Position numbers and translations under genes: made by a program. The notes beneath the pieces are model-generated. The model saw only the letters and a list, made by a program, of their open reading frames with translations, made no database searches and was not told the origin of the DNA. A stretch of 64,000 bases of DNA from Salsipaludibacter sp963812245 (lineage in GTDB: Bacteria; Actinomycetota; Nitriliruptoria; Nitriliruptorales; Nitriliruptoraceae), in contig CAWEUK010000002.1 of the NCBI GenBank assembly GCA_963812245.1, positions 1,116,001 to 1,180,000 on the forward strand, in the 5' to 3' direction. Shown here piece by piece: positions 40,811 through 49,703 of the stretch. Positions within the stretch are counted from its first letter, which is position 1, and each line of letters begins with the position of its first letter.

Positions 40811-41695
40811 ATGGGGCAGGACACCGGCGTCTCGGGCAGCCATACGCGCGTCCTGCCCGCAACACGTGCGCTGGCCGTCCTGATCGTGCCGTTCCTGGTC
40901 GTGGCGTGGTGGATCCTGTTCCTGCTGCCGGACCAGACCGAGCGCCTGTTCGCGTGGCCCGTGGGGCCGCCGATGACCGCGAGGATGCTCGCAGCGGTGT
41001 ACCTCGGCGGGGCCTGGTTCTTCGCACGAGTGGTGACGGCCCGCGAGTGGGAGCAGATCCACCTGGGCTTCCTGCCGGTCACCGCGTTCGCCTCGTTGAT
41101 GGGGATTGCCACCTTCCTGCACTGGGACGCGTTCACCAGCGGCCACATCTCGTTCCGGGTGTGGGTCGTGCTGTACATCACGACCCCGTTGCTGGTCATC
41201 GCAACGTGGTGGGCCAACCAGCGCCAGGTCGGCTCGGACGCAGACGTCCATCCTGCATCCACGCAGTCGCCGATCGGCGACGGCGGCGACGGCGGCGACG
41301 GCGAGCTCCGGTTGTCGCGACGGGCCCAGGTGTCCGCCGGTGTGCTGGGGGCAGTCGCCATCCTGGGCAGCGCCGCGCTGTTCATGTGGCCCCACCAACT
41401 GATCGAGGTGTGGCCGTGGCAGTTGTCGCCGTTGACGGCACGGGTCATGGCCGCCATGTTTGCCCTGGGTGGCACCGGACTGGGCATCGCACGGGATCCG
41501 CGCTGGCGGGCGACGCGCCTGCTCGTGCAGGTGGTGTGGGTCATGCTCGGTCTCATCCTGGTGGCCACCGTCCGGGCGTGGGGCCAGTTCGACCCCGGCA
41601 ACGTGCTCACCTGGGTGTTCGTGGTCTGGCTGGTCGCCGTGCTGGCGGGTTCGGTCGTCGTGTACACGACGATGGAGCGCCGCCAACCAGCCTGA
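40811..41695 (+). CDS. integral membrane protein of unknown function
   Basis: The start at ATG 40811 (MGQDTGVSGSHTRVLPATRA) gives 294 residues. About eight hydrophobic segments are visible, including LAVLIVPFLVVAWWILFLLP, FRVWVVLYITTPLLVIATWW, VSAGVLGAVAILGSAALFMW, LLVQVVWVMLGLILVATVRA and FVVWLVAVLAGSVVVYTTM. A short hydrophilic loop (ADVHPASTQSPIGDGGDGGD) separates two halves of four segments that look like an internal repeat (TARMLAAVYLGGAWFFAR and TARVMAAMFALGGTGLGIAR). No transport motif is recognised. Confidence 0.75.
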   Translation: MGQDTGVSGSHTRVLPATRALAVLIVPFLVVAWWILFLLPDQTERLFAWPVGPPMTARMLAAVYLGGAWFFARVVTAREWEQIHLGFLPVTAFASLMGIATFLHWDAFTSGHISFRVWVVLYITTPLLVIATWWANQRQVGSDADVHPASTQSPIGDGGDGGDGELRLSRRAQVSAGVLGAVAILGSAALFMWPHQLIEVWPWQLSPLTARVMAAMFALGGTGLGIARDPRWRATRLLVQVVWVMLGLILVATVRAWGQFDPGNVLTWVFVVWLVAVLAGSVVVYTTMERRQPA

Positions 41696-42129
41696 GCGGC
41701 CACGGCGGCCGTCAGGAACGCCACGATCTCGTCGTGGTCCATCGTCTGGGCGCAAGGTGTCTGGGCGCAGGGTGGGCGTGGGCGGCCGCCAGGTGTGCCG
41801 GTGTCCCCGTGAGCCCTCCGGCGGTGGCCAGGTGGGGCGCGACGGACACGGTCAGCGTGTGTCGCGTCGGGTGCTCGGCATCCGTGTCGGCGAGCAGCGA
41901 CGTGGACACGGGTGGGGTCATACGCCTTGCTCCCCACGAGACGGCCGGAGCGATGGTCGACCTCCGCGCAGCCCAACTGCATTCGAGATCGAGCAAGCCG
42001 CGCGGATCGTCGTCCAACTCACCGGGGCCGACGACGGCCCGAGCTGAGGAGGCATTCGATGGCCGTGAGTGCGTACGTCGACAGAGCATCGTCGCGGAGC
42101 TGGCCCCGCACCTGGCTGCCTGACCAGCC
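41696..42129 (+). other. gene-poor stretch with a transplanted 72-bp fragment
   Basis: No gene is convincing in these 434 bp. Weak minus-strand coding character (HTLTVSVAPHLATAGGLTG) is visible around 41790-41930. The 72-bp repeat lies at 41982-42053. A 13-15-bp direct repeat (GTCTGGGCGCAAGGT/GTCTGGGCGCAGGGT) is at 41744-41773. Confidence 0.4.
41982..42053 (+). repeat. 72-bp repeat, copy 2
   Basis: It is identical to 30667-30738, which is the end of the three-gene operon. Here it has no upstream gene; only the coding tail and stop were copied, pointing to a past duplication or rearrangement at this site. Confidence 0.9.
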
Positions 42130-45126
42130 TCACGTCCCGGGCGGGGTCACCTCGAAGCCCGGGTAGGACTGACCGGTCGAGTGGTTGGGGTCCTCGAAGC
42201 TGACGTTGGCGACCCACGCCTCGTCGCCGGTCATGCGGCCGTAGAGGTCCGTCACCTCCTGGGCAGCCGCCGCGGACGGCCCGCCCTGGGCGAGACCGTC
42301 GCGCACGACGTAGTTCGCACGGGCGACATCGACGTCCTGGCTGGACTCGGTCGTGCGATCGAAGGGGGTGACCTCGACCGCCTGCATCATGCCGTTGTCC
42401 TCGTGCAACAGGATGTGGCAGTGGTTGACGTAGGTGCCGACGAAGTCGGGGAACCGCGAACGGAAGACGACTCGGCCGCGATGCCGCGGCAGCGGGACGA
42501 CGTCCATCCAGCGGGGCTCGTCCAGGATGTTGTGGAGCTCGCCATCGGCGGCGGGCACATCGATGCGGATGACCCAGAACGGGTTCTGGTGGATGTGGAA
42601 CGGATGGTCGACGGCGCGCGTCAGGACTTGGAACGAGGGTGACTCGCGCCACCGTTCCATGCCCTCGGCCAGGGTCAGGACCCGACCGTCGTACTGGGTG
42701 CCGAACTGGGCAGGTACCAGCGCGTCGGCACTGGTGTCGCCCCACATCCCCTCGGCGACGTTGGTGACGACCCACTCCTCGGCGCTGTCCAGGTGCATGC
42801 GCGGGCGGCCCGGATCGGTGGGGTCGAACTTGCGCCCGTCGATCGCCATCGTCCGGATGTTCGGTGGCAGCAGCACGTACGGTGCCCGGCCATCCTCGGC
42901 CGGGAACCGTCGCACGTAGCGCAGGCCCTCCAGGTCGGGGCTGTCGAGGATGAACCGGGCGAAGGCCTGGGCCGTGGCCGAGGCCGCGTCGGGGTCGGCC
43001 AGCGCGGTCGGGACGCCGTCGGCGCCAACCTCCATCTCGGCCACGACCAGTGGCATTCCTGCAGCACCCCAGCCCGAGTATGTGACCGTGCGCGTGCGGA
43101 AGCCACCACCAGGCGCGGCCAGACCCGGCTCGTCGTCGGTGATGGGCATGAGGTAGGGCGGCACTTCGGGCAACTCGATCGTGGTGGGATCGACGGGGGT
43201 GGCGTCCGAGCCTGACACGACCACGGTGGCCAACACCACGTCACCCGGCCCGCCGGGCGGGTTGACGCTGGGCTGGGTGGCAGTGCCGTCGAGGCCCCGG
43301 GTCGCGGGCGCCTCGATCACCTGCATCAGGCCCTGCAGCGGCGTGTCCGCGTGCAGGATGACGCCCAGCGCGATGACCGAGTACACAGCGCTGTCCTGGC
43401 CCTCCTCCAGCGGGGGTGCCCGGAAGAACACGTCCGTGCGGTTGGCCGGGCCCATGTAGACCTCGTTCGGCCGCACGTAGCAGTTGCGGAGGCTGTCACC
43501 GTCTGCGAAGCAGGCGACGTAGTCCTCGACCAGTTGCGCTGGCGGGGCCGTCGGGAAGTCCGCCAACGGGAACGCTGCGGAGCCGTCCCCCTGGTCGGCG
43601 AGGTCCTTGACCCGGTACTCACCGTCCTCGGTCACAAGCGTCACGCCGTCCATCGCCAGTTGCCACAGATGCTGTTTGCGCTCCTCGACCGTCGCACGAG
43701 TCACCAACACCTCGTTGCCGTCGGCGTCCTGCTGCGTCAGGCGGCCGGTGGCGTCCACGGCGTAGCGCCCCTCGAGCACCATGAAGCGTCGAAACCCCTT
43801 GCCGTCCACGCTGCCGTTGAGCACCCGCCACCGCTCCATGGCGTTGGGTCTCATGGTGATCGTGGTGGCGTCGACGTTCCCGTTGACGATCGTGGCGGAC
43901 GGGTTGCCACCCTTCCCGGTGAAGTCGTTGCTGCCGGCAGGGGCGTCGGGATCGTTGGGGACCTTGAACACCCGCTGGATCAACATCAGTCGTTCGCGGT
44001 AGTCGCTGGGGCCGGTCTTGAGGGAGGGGTCACCGGGATCCTTCGCGCGATCCGGGACCATGGCGGCTCGGATCGCGTCGTCGACGTCGCCCTCGACGAC
44101 CAGGAACCCGGCCATGCCGCTGGCCACCTGGTCGTGCGTCGCCCCGTGCGAGTGCGGGTGGTACCAGTGCGTGCCCGGCGGATGCGGACGCCTGGCCATG
44201 CCCATGACATCGCCCAATCGGAACTCGAAGTGGGCCTGGCCGACCTGGTCGTCGTCGGCCAGGAAGTTGATCTGGTCACCCTCGCGCAGGAAGTGGCACT
44301 CGATGGTCCCGTCCTGGGGGTCGGCCTCACGCTGGGCCAGGTCGGCCTGCGGGACCAGGCGCAGGATCACGTTGTCGGAATGCGTGCCGTCGGGGTTGCG
44401 ACCCGGCCGCACGTGCAGGCCGTGGCTGTGCAGGTTCGTCGTGTGGACCGTGTGCACGCCATTCGTGTGCTCCCCCAGGCAGAAGTCACTGCGCCGATTG
44501 CCCAGCGCAGCGGCGAGTTGCTGGACAGCGGTGAGGGCCAGCGGCTCGTCGCCCAGGTAGCCCGTCAGCGTGAGCGGATCGGGATAGGCCCCCACGTAGG
44601 TGATGCCGGCATCGAGGCCCAGCATGTTGCGCAGGGTGACCAGCAGGTCCTCGTCGCCGCGCATCCTGATCGTGGGTCCCGGCGTGGCGCCGCCGTAGCT
44701 GAACAGCACCTGGCTGGGGTTGCCGAAGCCGATGACGGCGCCGGGGTTCTGGTTCTCGACGACGTTGAGCACCAGCGGCTGGCCCGGCCAGTCGGACGGG
44801 CGCCACACCCACGGCTCGTTCCAGGTCTCCTGCGCCGTCGCCGTGCCGGCACCACCTCCGCCACCACCTCCGCCACCACCTCCGCCGGTCGGAACGGGGC
44901 TGGCCGGGTCGCCGGGTGCGGCGGTGCCAGTCGGCGTGCTGCCGGACGTGGTCGGGCTTGCGGTCGGGATTGCGTCACCGTCCGGCTCGCACCCGACGAG
45001 TGGCAGCACCACCGTGGCGGCCAGCGTGCCACGCAGGAAGTGTCGACGACTCAGGTGGTGACGGACCGGATCTGCGCCGTCACGCTCCGACGTCCGGGTG
45101 CCGTCCTGGTCGTGGTCATGGTGCAT
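42130..45126 (-). CDS. Tat-exported multicopper oxidase, lipoprotein
   Basis: The ATG at 45126 (MHHDHDQDGTRTSERDGADP) gives 998 residues. A twin-arginine signal (SRRHFLRGTLAATVVLPLVG) ends in a lipobox-like cysteine, followed by a Ser/Thr/Pro and poly-Gly linker. All four copper clusters are present: TTNLHSHGLH, HWYHPHSHG, HPFHIHQNPF and HCHILLHEDNG. The C-terminal HCH-I-x3-H arrangement supplies the type 1 copper ligands. It is long for the family because of insertions between domains. It probably oxidises metals or phenolics at the cell surface with O2 as acceptor. The frame remains open upstream, but only this start precedes the Tat signal sensibly. Confidence 0.93.
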   Translation of the reverse strand: MHHDHDQDGTRTSERDGADPVRHHLSRRHFLRGTLAATVVLPLVGCEPDGDAIPTASPTTSGSTPTGTAAPGDPASPVPTGGGGGGGGGGGGAGTATAQETWNEPWVWRPSDWPGQPLVLNVVENQNPGAVIGFGNPSQVLFSYGGATPGPTIRMRGDEDLLVTLRNMLGLDAGITYVGAYPDPLTLTGYLGDEPLALTAVQQLAAALGNRRSDFCLGEHTNGVHTVHTTNLHSHGLHVRPGRNPDGTHSDNVILRLVPQADLAQREADPQDGTIECHFLREGDQINFLADDDQVGQAHFEFRLGDVMGMARRPHPPGTHWYHPHSHGATHDQVASGMAGFLVVEGDVDDAIRAAMVPDRAKDPGDPSLKTGPSDYRERLMLIQRVFKVPNDPDAPAGSNDFTGKGGNPSATIVNGNVDATTITMRPNAMERWRVLNGSVDGKGFRRFMVLEGRYAVDATGRLTQQDADGNEVLVTRATVEERKQHLWQLAMDGVTLVTEDGEYRVKDLADQGDGSAAFPLADFPTAPPAQLVEDYVACFADGDSLRNCYVRPNEVYMGPANRTDVFFRAPPLEEGQDSAVYSVIALGVILHADTPLQGLMQVIEAPATRGLDGTATQPSVNPPGGPGDVVLATVVVSGSDATPVDPTTIELPEVPPYLMPITDDEPGLAAPGGGFRTRTVTYSGWGAAGMPLVVAEMEVGADGVPTALADPDAASATAQAFARFILDSPDLEGLRYVRRFPAEDGRAPYVLLPPNIRTMAIDGRKFDPTDPGRPRMHLDSAEEWVVTNVAEGMWGDTSADALVPAQFGTQYDGRVLTLAEGMERWRESPSFQVLTRAVDHPFHIHQNPFWVIRIDVPAADGELHNILDEPRWMDVVPLPRHRGRVVFRSRFPDFVGTYVNHCHILLHEDNGMMQAVEVTPFDRTTESSQDVDVARANYVVRDGLAQGGPSAAAAQEVTDLYGRMTGDEAWVANVSFEDPNHSTGQSYPGFEVTPPGT

Positions 45127-45453
45127 TGCCGCCCCCGGCCTGTCCGCATCGCGGACTCCCGATGGACCATAGTCACGAGGTCCCGACCCTTGGGGACCAG
45201 CGGCGTTGTTGGAGGCGTCGGCGTCCGTTGGCTGGGACGTCACGTTGGCCTGGAAGGGTGGATCCGATGAGGCCTCGATCCACACGGCCTCGTGTCGCTG
45301 TCCGAGGTGGAACTCCACCTGGTTCGGAAGGTTGTTGGAGAGCCGTCACGTCAGGAGCAAGACCAGGCCGCAATCATGCCCCGACGATGTGCTCGGCGAC
45401 TAGCCTGTGTTGGCAGCCCGTGGTCCCACGGGCACGTACAAAGGGGAGCAATC

Positions 45454-46188
45454 ATGGGGAAGTCTTCAAGAGTTTGCGCATCCGCGGTGCTGGTGCTGGT
45501 GATGTCGGTGCTTGCAGCGCCGGCAGCGTCGGCCGACATGCCAACCTGCGCAGGGGTGGAGCTGGACGATCCGCTCTTCGAGGGGCGCAATCTGATCCTC
45601 GGGACGGACGACGCCGACGTGCTGGTGGGCACCGACGGGCCGGATGCGATCATCGCCGGTGACGGCAATGACACGATCTACGCCGGTGGCGGCGACGACG
45701 TCGTGGCCGGGTGCCAAGGCGACGACTGGATCGAATTGGGGCCAGGTGACGACGTCACCACCGCCGACGACCTCACGTTCTTCGGCAACCCCGACAACGA
45801 CATGGGTGGCGACGACACCGTCTTCGGCGGACCGGGAAACGACGAGATCCTCGGCGGGCCGGGCGATGACACCATGAGTGGTGGACCGGGCCAGGACAGC
45901 GTTGTCGGCCACCAGGGCGACGATGATCTCTCCGGCGACCAAGGTGATGACTTCGTTGCGGGCGGCTTCGGAGACGACGAGCTCGCCGGCGGCAACGGTG
46001 ACGACTTCGTCTCGGGCGGCTTCGGCGACGACATCGCCTCCGGCGGCAACGGCGACGACCTGGTGACCGGGGACTACCCGGACCTCGAGCAAGACCGCGG
46101 CGCCGGTCCCGGTGTCGACCCCTCGCCGAACACCGACACCTGCGACGGTGGACGCGGATCCAACGTCGTGCTGCACTGCGAGGCCTGA
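45454..46188 (+). CDS. secreted RTX (hemolysin-type calcium-binding) repeat protein
   Basis: The ATG at 45454 follows AAGGGGAGC. The 244-residue product has a signal peptide (SAVLVLVMSVLAAPAASADM) and then about ten nonapeptide-type repeats (GGPGNDEILGGPGDDTMSGG; GGFGDDELAGGNGDDFVSGG). These would form calcium-filled beta-rolls outside the cell. A Cys pair near the C-terminus (DTCDGGRG...LHCEA) may close the fold. There is no catalytic domain, so it is a structural or surface protein. It is divergent from the multicopper oxidase. Confidence 0.9.
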   Translation: MGKSSRVCASAVLVLVMSVLAAPAASADMPTCAGVELDDPLFEGRNLILGTDDADVLVGTDGPDAIIAGDGNDTIYAGGGDDVVAGCQGDDWIELGPGDDVTTADDLTFFGNPDNDMGGDDTVFGGPGNDEILGGPGDDTMSGGPGQDSVVGHQGDDDLSGDQGDDFVAGGFGDDELAGGNGDDFVSGGFGDDIASGGNGDDLVTGDYPDLEQDRGAGPGVDPSPNTDTCDGGRGSNVVLHCEA

Positions 46189-46201
46189 ACCCGAACCTGT
46201 C

Positions 46202-46235
46202 GAGGCGCTGCGTGGCCCGACCCGCGCAGCGCCTC
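46202..46235. terminator. hairpin terminator after RTX gene
   Basis: GAGGCGCTGCG (46202-46212) pairs perfectly with CGCAGCGCCTC (46225-46235) around a 12-nt loop, 14 bp after the RTX stop. It has no long U-run. The remaining gap to 46481 shows no gene. Confidence 0.65.
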
Positions 46236-46481
46236 ACGTTCGCGGCTCATGACACCCAGGACCTCGCGGCCCTGCCAGCCAATGGTGATGCCTGCACTCC
46301 CGCAACCTGGACTCGAGGATCGTGCGACGGCCGACCGACCAGTTCGGCGAGGTGCATTGGCCCGGGGGTTCGGCGGTCGGGCTGGTCGATCACGCCTGCC
46401 GGGGTCACGACGGTCGGGGGACGTTGCGGACGGGAAGTGGCGCGGATGGTGGAAATCGGTTGACGTCCACGCTCCGGCCGC

Positions 46482-47141
46482 TCAGCCGTCTGCAGCCAGC
46501 CGTTCGATGCCATCGAGCAGCACGTCGAGGCCGACGTCGAACGACACCCCGAAGGAGTATCCCGGCGACATCACGTGCTCGACCGTGAAGCGGGCGAGGT
46601 GTGGGAACTCCTCGGCCGGCATCGCCGCGGCGATCTCGTGCACGAGCTCCTGCAACTCCTCGCCCTCCGCGGCTGGGAGACTGGCCTCCTGGATGACGAA
46701 GCCGTACACGAACGCGTCCAGGACGGCATACGCATGTGCCACGACTCCGATGGGCAGACCGCCACGGAACAGGCACCCGAGCATCGCGTCGTGGTGCTCG
46801 AGGGTGGCATGCCCCGGTGAGCGTCGTGACTCCAGCAGCGGGACCGCCCACGTGTGCCGGCCGAGCACCTGCCGTGCCGAGACGCACCGGCCACGCACGG
46901 CATCCTGCCACGGCAGATCCGGATCCGGCAGCGCGATCTCGGCGAACACCTGGTCGACCATGCCGTCCAGGATGTCGTCCTTGCCGTCGATGTAGCTGTA
47001 CAGCGTCATCGGCTTCGAACCGAGGGCGTCAGCGATCTTGCGGATGGCGAGCGCCTCGGCGCCGACCTGGTCCGCGAGTTCGACCGCCGCCTGGACGATG
47101 CGCTCACGGTTCAACGGTGTCGAGCCACTTGTCGCCGCCAT
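46482..47141 (-). CDS. TetR family regulator
   Basis: The ATG at 47141 (MAATSGSTPLNRERIVQAAV) gives 219 residues. The helix-turn-helix reads ALAIRKIADALGSKPMTLYS with YIDGKDDILDGM after it. The C-terminal half resembles the TetR_C ligand domain (HAYAVLDAFVYGFVIQEASL). It is the last gene of a three-gene leftward operon with a quinone-oxidoreductase-like enzyme and a small membrane protein. Two related palindromes upstream of the operon are its probable operators, making the operon self-repressing. Confidence 0.9.
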   Translation of the reverse strand: MAATSGSTPLNRERIVQAAVELADQVGAEALAIRKIADALGSKPMTLYSYIDGKDDILDGMVDQVFAEIALPDPDLPWQDAVRGRCVSARQVLGRHTWAVPLLESRRSPGHATLEHHDAMLGCLFRGGLPIGVVAHAYAVLDAFVYGFVIQEASLPAAEGEELQELVHEIAAAMPAEEFPHLARFTVEHVMSPGYSFGVSFDVGLDVLLDGIERLAADG

Positions 47142-47143
47142 GC

Positions 47144-47323
47144 TCACATCTCCTCGTCGTCGTTGTCCGACCCGGCGGACGGCCGGGTGCCGAGCACGCC
47201 GATCCCAAGCATGCCCAACGCGAGCCCGAGCCCGTCGGGGATCGTGCTCGACAGGAGGAACAAGGCGCCGCACAGCGCGATGCCGATCCCGAGCACCGTC
47301 TGGTCACGTCGCGACAACTTCAC
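47144..47323 (-). CDS. small two-segment membrane protein
   Basis: This is a 59-residue frame from GTG 47323, overlapping the upstream oxidoreductase stop by four bases (GTGA) and ending two bases before the TetR start. It has two hydrophobic stretches (VLGIGIALCGALFLLSS; LGLALGMLGIGVLG) and a charged tail (SDNDDEEM). Overlaps on both sides support translation. Function is unknown. Confidence 0.7.
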   Translation of the reverse strand: MKLSRRDQTVLGIGIALCGALFLLSSTIPDGLGLALGMLGIGVLGTRPSAGSDNDDEEM

Positions 47324-48384
47324 GACGCCTCGTTCTCGGTCGCGGCGACGAGTATCGCGGACTTGCCGCGTGCGCGGCCAGCCAACAGGTCCGCGATCGC
47401 GCTGCCCACATCGGCGAGCCGGTAGGTCGCGCCCACGGCCGGGACCACGGAGCCGTCCGCCAGGAACGCGGCGAGCTTGGCGACGTGGCCCTTCGCCTCG
47501 GCGCTGATGAACATCGCCATGCGGTGCCGCACGAACGGCGAGAGCATCGCGGCCCGCACCTGGCGGCCGACGCCGCCAGTGATCGAGCCGCCGCCCTCGC
47601 CACCGACGATCACCAGCGTCCCGCGGTCGGTCAACGCTCGCCGAAGGGTGCGCACCGGGTTTCGCCCGCCCGTGTCGACGATGACGTCGTAGCGCTGCGA
47701 CCCGTCGTACGGATCGTCGATCGCGTAGTCGTACACGCGGCTGGCACCGAGGTCGCGTACGAACTCGGCCTTCGCCGCGCTGGCGACGCCGTCGACCGTT
47801 GCACCGAGTGCCACCGCGAGCTGGACGACGAAGCTGCCCACCCCGCCCGACGCGCCGACCACCAGCACCCGTTGGCCCGCCTCGACACCTGCGACGTCGA
47901 CCAGCGCCTGCAGCGCGGTGATGCCCGAGACTGCGGAGACGGCCGCCTGGACCGGAGACACGTTGGCCGGCCGCAGGGCGAGCCGCGTGGCATCTGCCAC
48001 CGCGTGCTCGGCCCACGAGCCATCCGCGATCCCGAAGACCTCGTCGCCGACGGCGAACGTGTCGACGCCCTCGCCGAGCGCAACGACCGTGCCCGCGACG
48101 TCCAACCCGAGCCTCGGCTGTTTCGGGCGACGCACCCCGTACCCGGCGAGTCGCACGGCGTACGGTTCGCCCGCCATCAGGTGCCATGCGCCGCGATCGA
48201 GACCGCCCGCGTGCACCTCCAACAGGACCTGGCCCGCTCCCGGGGTCGGTACGGGAAGCGTCGCGACCTCGATGCCGGCGGGCGGGCCGTACTCGTAGCG
48301 CACAGCAGCCAACGAACTGGCGGGCAGCGCGTCGTGGGAAGCTGCCTTGGAGGCGGTGATGGGTGGCGTCGTCGTGCTCTTCAT
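47320..48384 (-). CDS. zinc-independent quinone oxidoreductase-like MDR protein
   Basis: The ATG at 48384 (MKSTTTPPITASKAASHDAL) gives about 354 residues. A GroES-like domain (PRLGLDVAGTVVALGEGVDT; VGDEVFGIADGSWAEHAV) is followed by a Rossmann fold with GQRVLVVGASGGVGSFVVQL, the AxxGGVG NADPH motif. Catalytic zinc ligands are absent, as in the quinone oxidoreductase/zeta-crystallin branch. It probably reduces quinones or enones. It is first gene of a self-regulated TetR operon, suggesting induction by an electrophile or antibiotic-like compound. Confidence 0.92.
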   Translation of the reverse strand: MKSTTTPPITASKAASHDALPASSLAAVRYEYGPPAGIEVATLPVPTPGAGQVLLEVHAGGLDRGAWHLMAGEPYAVRLAGYGVRRPKQPRLGLDVAGTVVALGEGVDTFAVGDEVFGIADGSWAEHAVADATRLALRPANVSPVQAAVSAVSGITALQALVDVAGVEAGQRVLVVGASGGVGSFVVQLAVALGATVDGVASAAKAEFVRDLGASRVYDYAIDDPYDGSQRYDVIVDTGGRNPVRTLRRALTDRGTLVIVGGEGGGSITGGVGRQVRAAMLSPFVRHRMAMFISAEAKGHVAKLAAFLADGSVVPAVGATYRLADVGSAIADLLAGRARGKSAILVAATENEAS

Positions 48385-48425
48385 GGCGAACTCCGTCGCT
48401 TGGGTCGATGCCGCGGTCCGCAGCC

Positions 48426-48475
48426 GGTCGTACTTTGTACGACCACATGAGTGAAGGTATCCGTACTTAGTACGG
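48426..48475. promoter_or_regulatory. two TetR operators of the oxidoreductase operon
   Basis: GGTCGTACTTTGTACGACC (48426-48444) is a perfect palindrome with 8-bp arms. CCGTACTTAGTACGG (48461-48475) is a second with 6-bp arms. Both share the core CGTACTTWGTACG, and their centres are 33 bp apart (about three turns). They start 41 bp upstream of the operon's first codon. Confidence 0.8.
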
Positions 48476-48527
48476 AATGCTGGGATGCGTCCGTCCAGCG
48501 CACAACCCTGTGGCTGCAACCTGACCG

Positions 48528-48779
48528 TCAGGAACGAATCGAGTCGCTCCTTCTTGAACTCCGCGAGCACCAGGCCGCGAGGTCGCCCAGTCCGGCTGCG
48601 ACCGCACGATCCAGCGCAGCCAGCATCCCGTGCGGGGTCGGGAGTTCGTCGTCGTCGACCTCGGCCGCCCAGTGGCCCCCTGGCGCTGTCTGCACACCCG
48701 ACGACGCCCACAACTGGAACGTGCTGTGCGCACCGTGACTACCGTGCACGTCGTCCGGCGATGAGGATGTGGCGATCAT
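48528..48779 (-). CDS. possible small protein, not recognised
   Basis: An 83-residue minus-strand frame from ATG 48779 reads TFQLWASSGVQTAPGGHWAA, then EVDDDELPTPHGMLAALDRA. Composition is protein-like in the middle, but there is no clear ribosome site and no family. It could be a fragment. The frame ends 52 bp before the operator pair. Confidence 0.25.
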   Translation of the reverse strand: MIATSSSPDDVHGSHGAHSTFQLWASSGVQTAPGGHWAAEVDDDELPTPHGMLAALDRAVAAGLGDLAAWCSRSSRRSDSIRS

Positions 48780-48815
48780 GCTGAGGACTCGGGGCGCCTC
48801 GAGGCAGGTGCTGGG

Positions 48816-49565
48816 ATGACCTCGCCTGTCGCCGTCGTCACGGGTGGTGGAGGTGGCATCGGCCATGCAACCGTTCGCAGACTGAAGGCGGATGGCTACG
48901 TCGTGGCGGTTGCCGACCTCGCGGACCGAGAAGGCGTGACTGCCGAATGCGATCTCTTCCGTGTCGTCGATGCCTCGTCGCAGGACGGGATGGACGGCTT
49001 CGTGTCGGAGGTTGAAGACCGGTTCGGCCCGGTCACCGCCGGTGTGGCCAGCGCCGGGGTGATCGCATCGGGCCCCTTCCTGGAGCTCGAAGCCGCGCAG
49101 GTCGACCGGACATTCCGGGTGAACGTTGGCGGTCCGTTGTACCTCACCCAGGCCATCGGCCGGCAACGGTCGCGTGACAGTCACGGAGCATCGATCGTCC
49201 TCGTCTCCTCGATCTCGGGACGCTCGGGACGACCCAACGAAGCGGACTACGCAGCCAGCAAGGCCGCCGTCATCTCGCTGACGCAGTCGGCGTCGCTCGC
49301 GCTGGCCGAGTTCGGCGTTCGTGTCAACGCTGTCTGCCCGGGCGTCGTCAAGACGGACATGACCCGCCGACTCCACCAGGACCGAGCCGAGCGGCAGGCG
49401 GTCTCCGAGGAGGAGTCCTTCGCCGGGATGACGCAGCGAATCCCGCTCGGGCGAGCGGCGACGCCGGACGAGATTGCCGCGTCGGTGGTCTACTTGTTGG
49501 GTCCCTCGTCGAGCTACGTCACCGGCCAGGCACTCAACGTGTGTGGAGGAATGGAGATGAACTGA
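48816..49565 (+). CDS. short-chain dehydrogenase/reductase
   Basis: This 249-residue classical SDR has the cofactor motif VVTGGGGGIGHATV, a truncated NAG-equivalent in GVASAGVIASGP, catalytic Ser in IVLVSSISG and YxxxK in YAASKAAVISL, with the usual PGVVKTDMT and late SSYVTGQALNVCGG. Acidic ADLADREG after the second strand suggests NAD(H) preference. The substrate is unknown. It is followed by an oppositely oriented extended-SDR gene. Confidence 0.93.
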   Translation: MTSPVAVVTGGGGGIGHATVRRLKADGYVVAVADLADREGVTAECDLFRVVDASSQDGMDGFVSEVEDRFGPVTAGVASAGVIASGPFLELEAAQVDRTFRVNVGGPLYLTQAIGRQRSRDSHGASIVLVSSISGRSGRPNEADYAASKAAVISLTQSASLALAEFGVRVNAVCPGVVKTDMTRRLHQDRAERQAVSEEESFAGMTQRIPLGRAATPDEIAASVVYLLGPSSSYVTGQALNVCGGMEMN

Positions 49566-49703
49566 TGAGCGCAGACGCCACTTGGGTGCGGACGTGATCC
49601 AGCCGAGTTGCGAATCCGTTGGTCCCCCGAGGCCGATGTCTCGTGAACCTTCGCGCTCTTGGACCCGTGACGGTGTTGCTGTGGCGCCCGGCCACGGCGG
49701 GAC

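Noticed and set aside
39113..41755. 880-residue minus-strand frame linking patatin to upstream sequence
   Set aside because: Only the patatin part (39113-40153) has family motifs; the rest is antisense to a clear membrane-protein gene.
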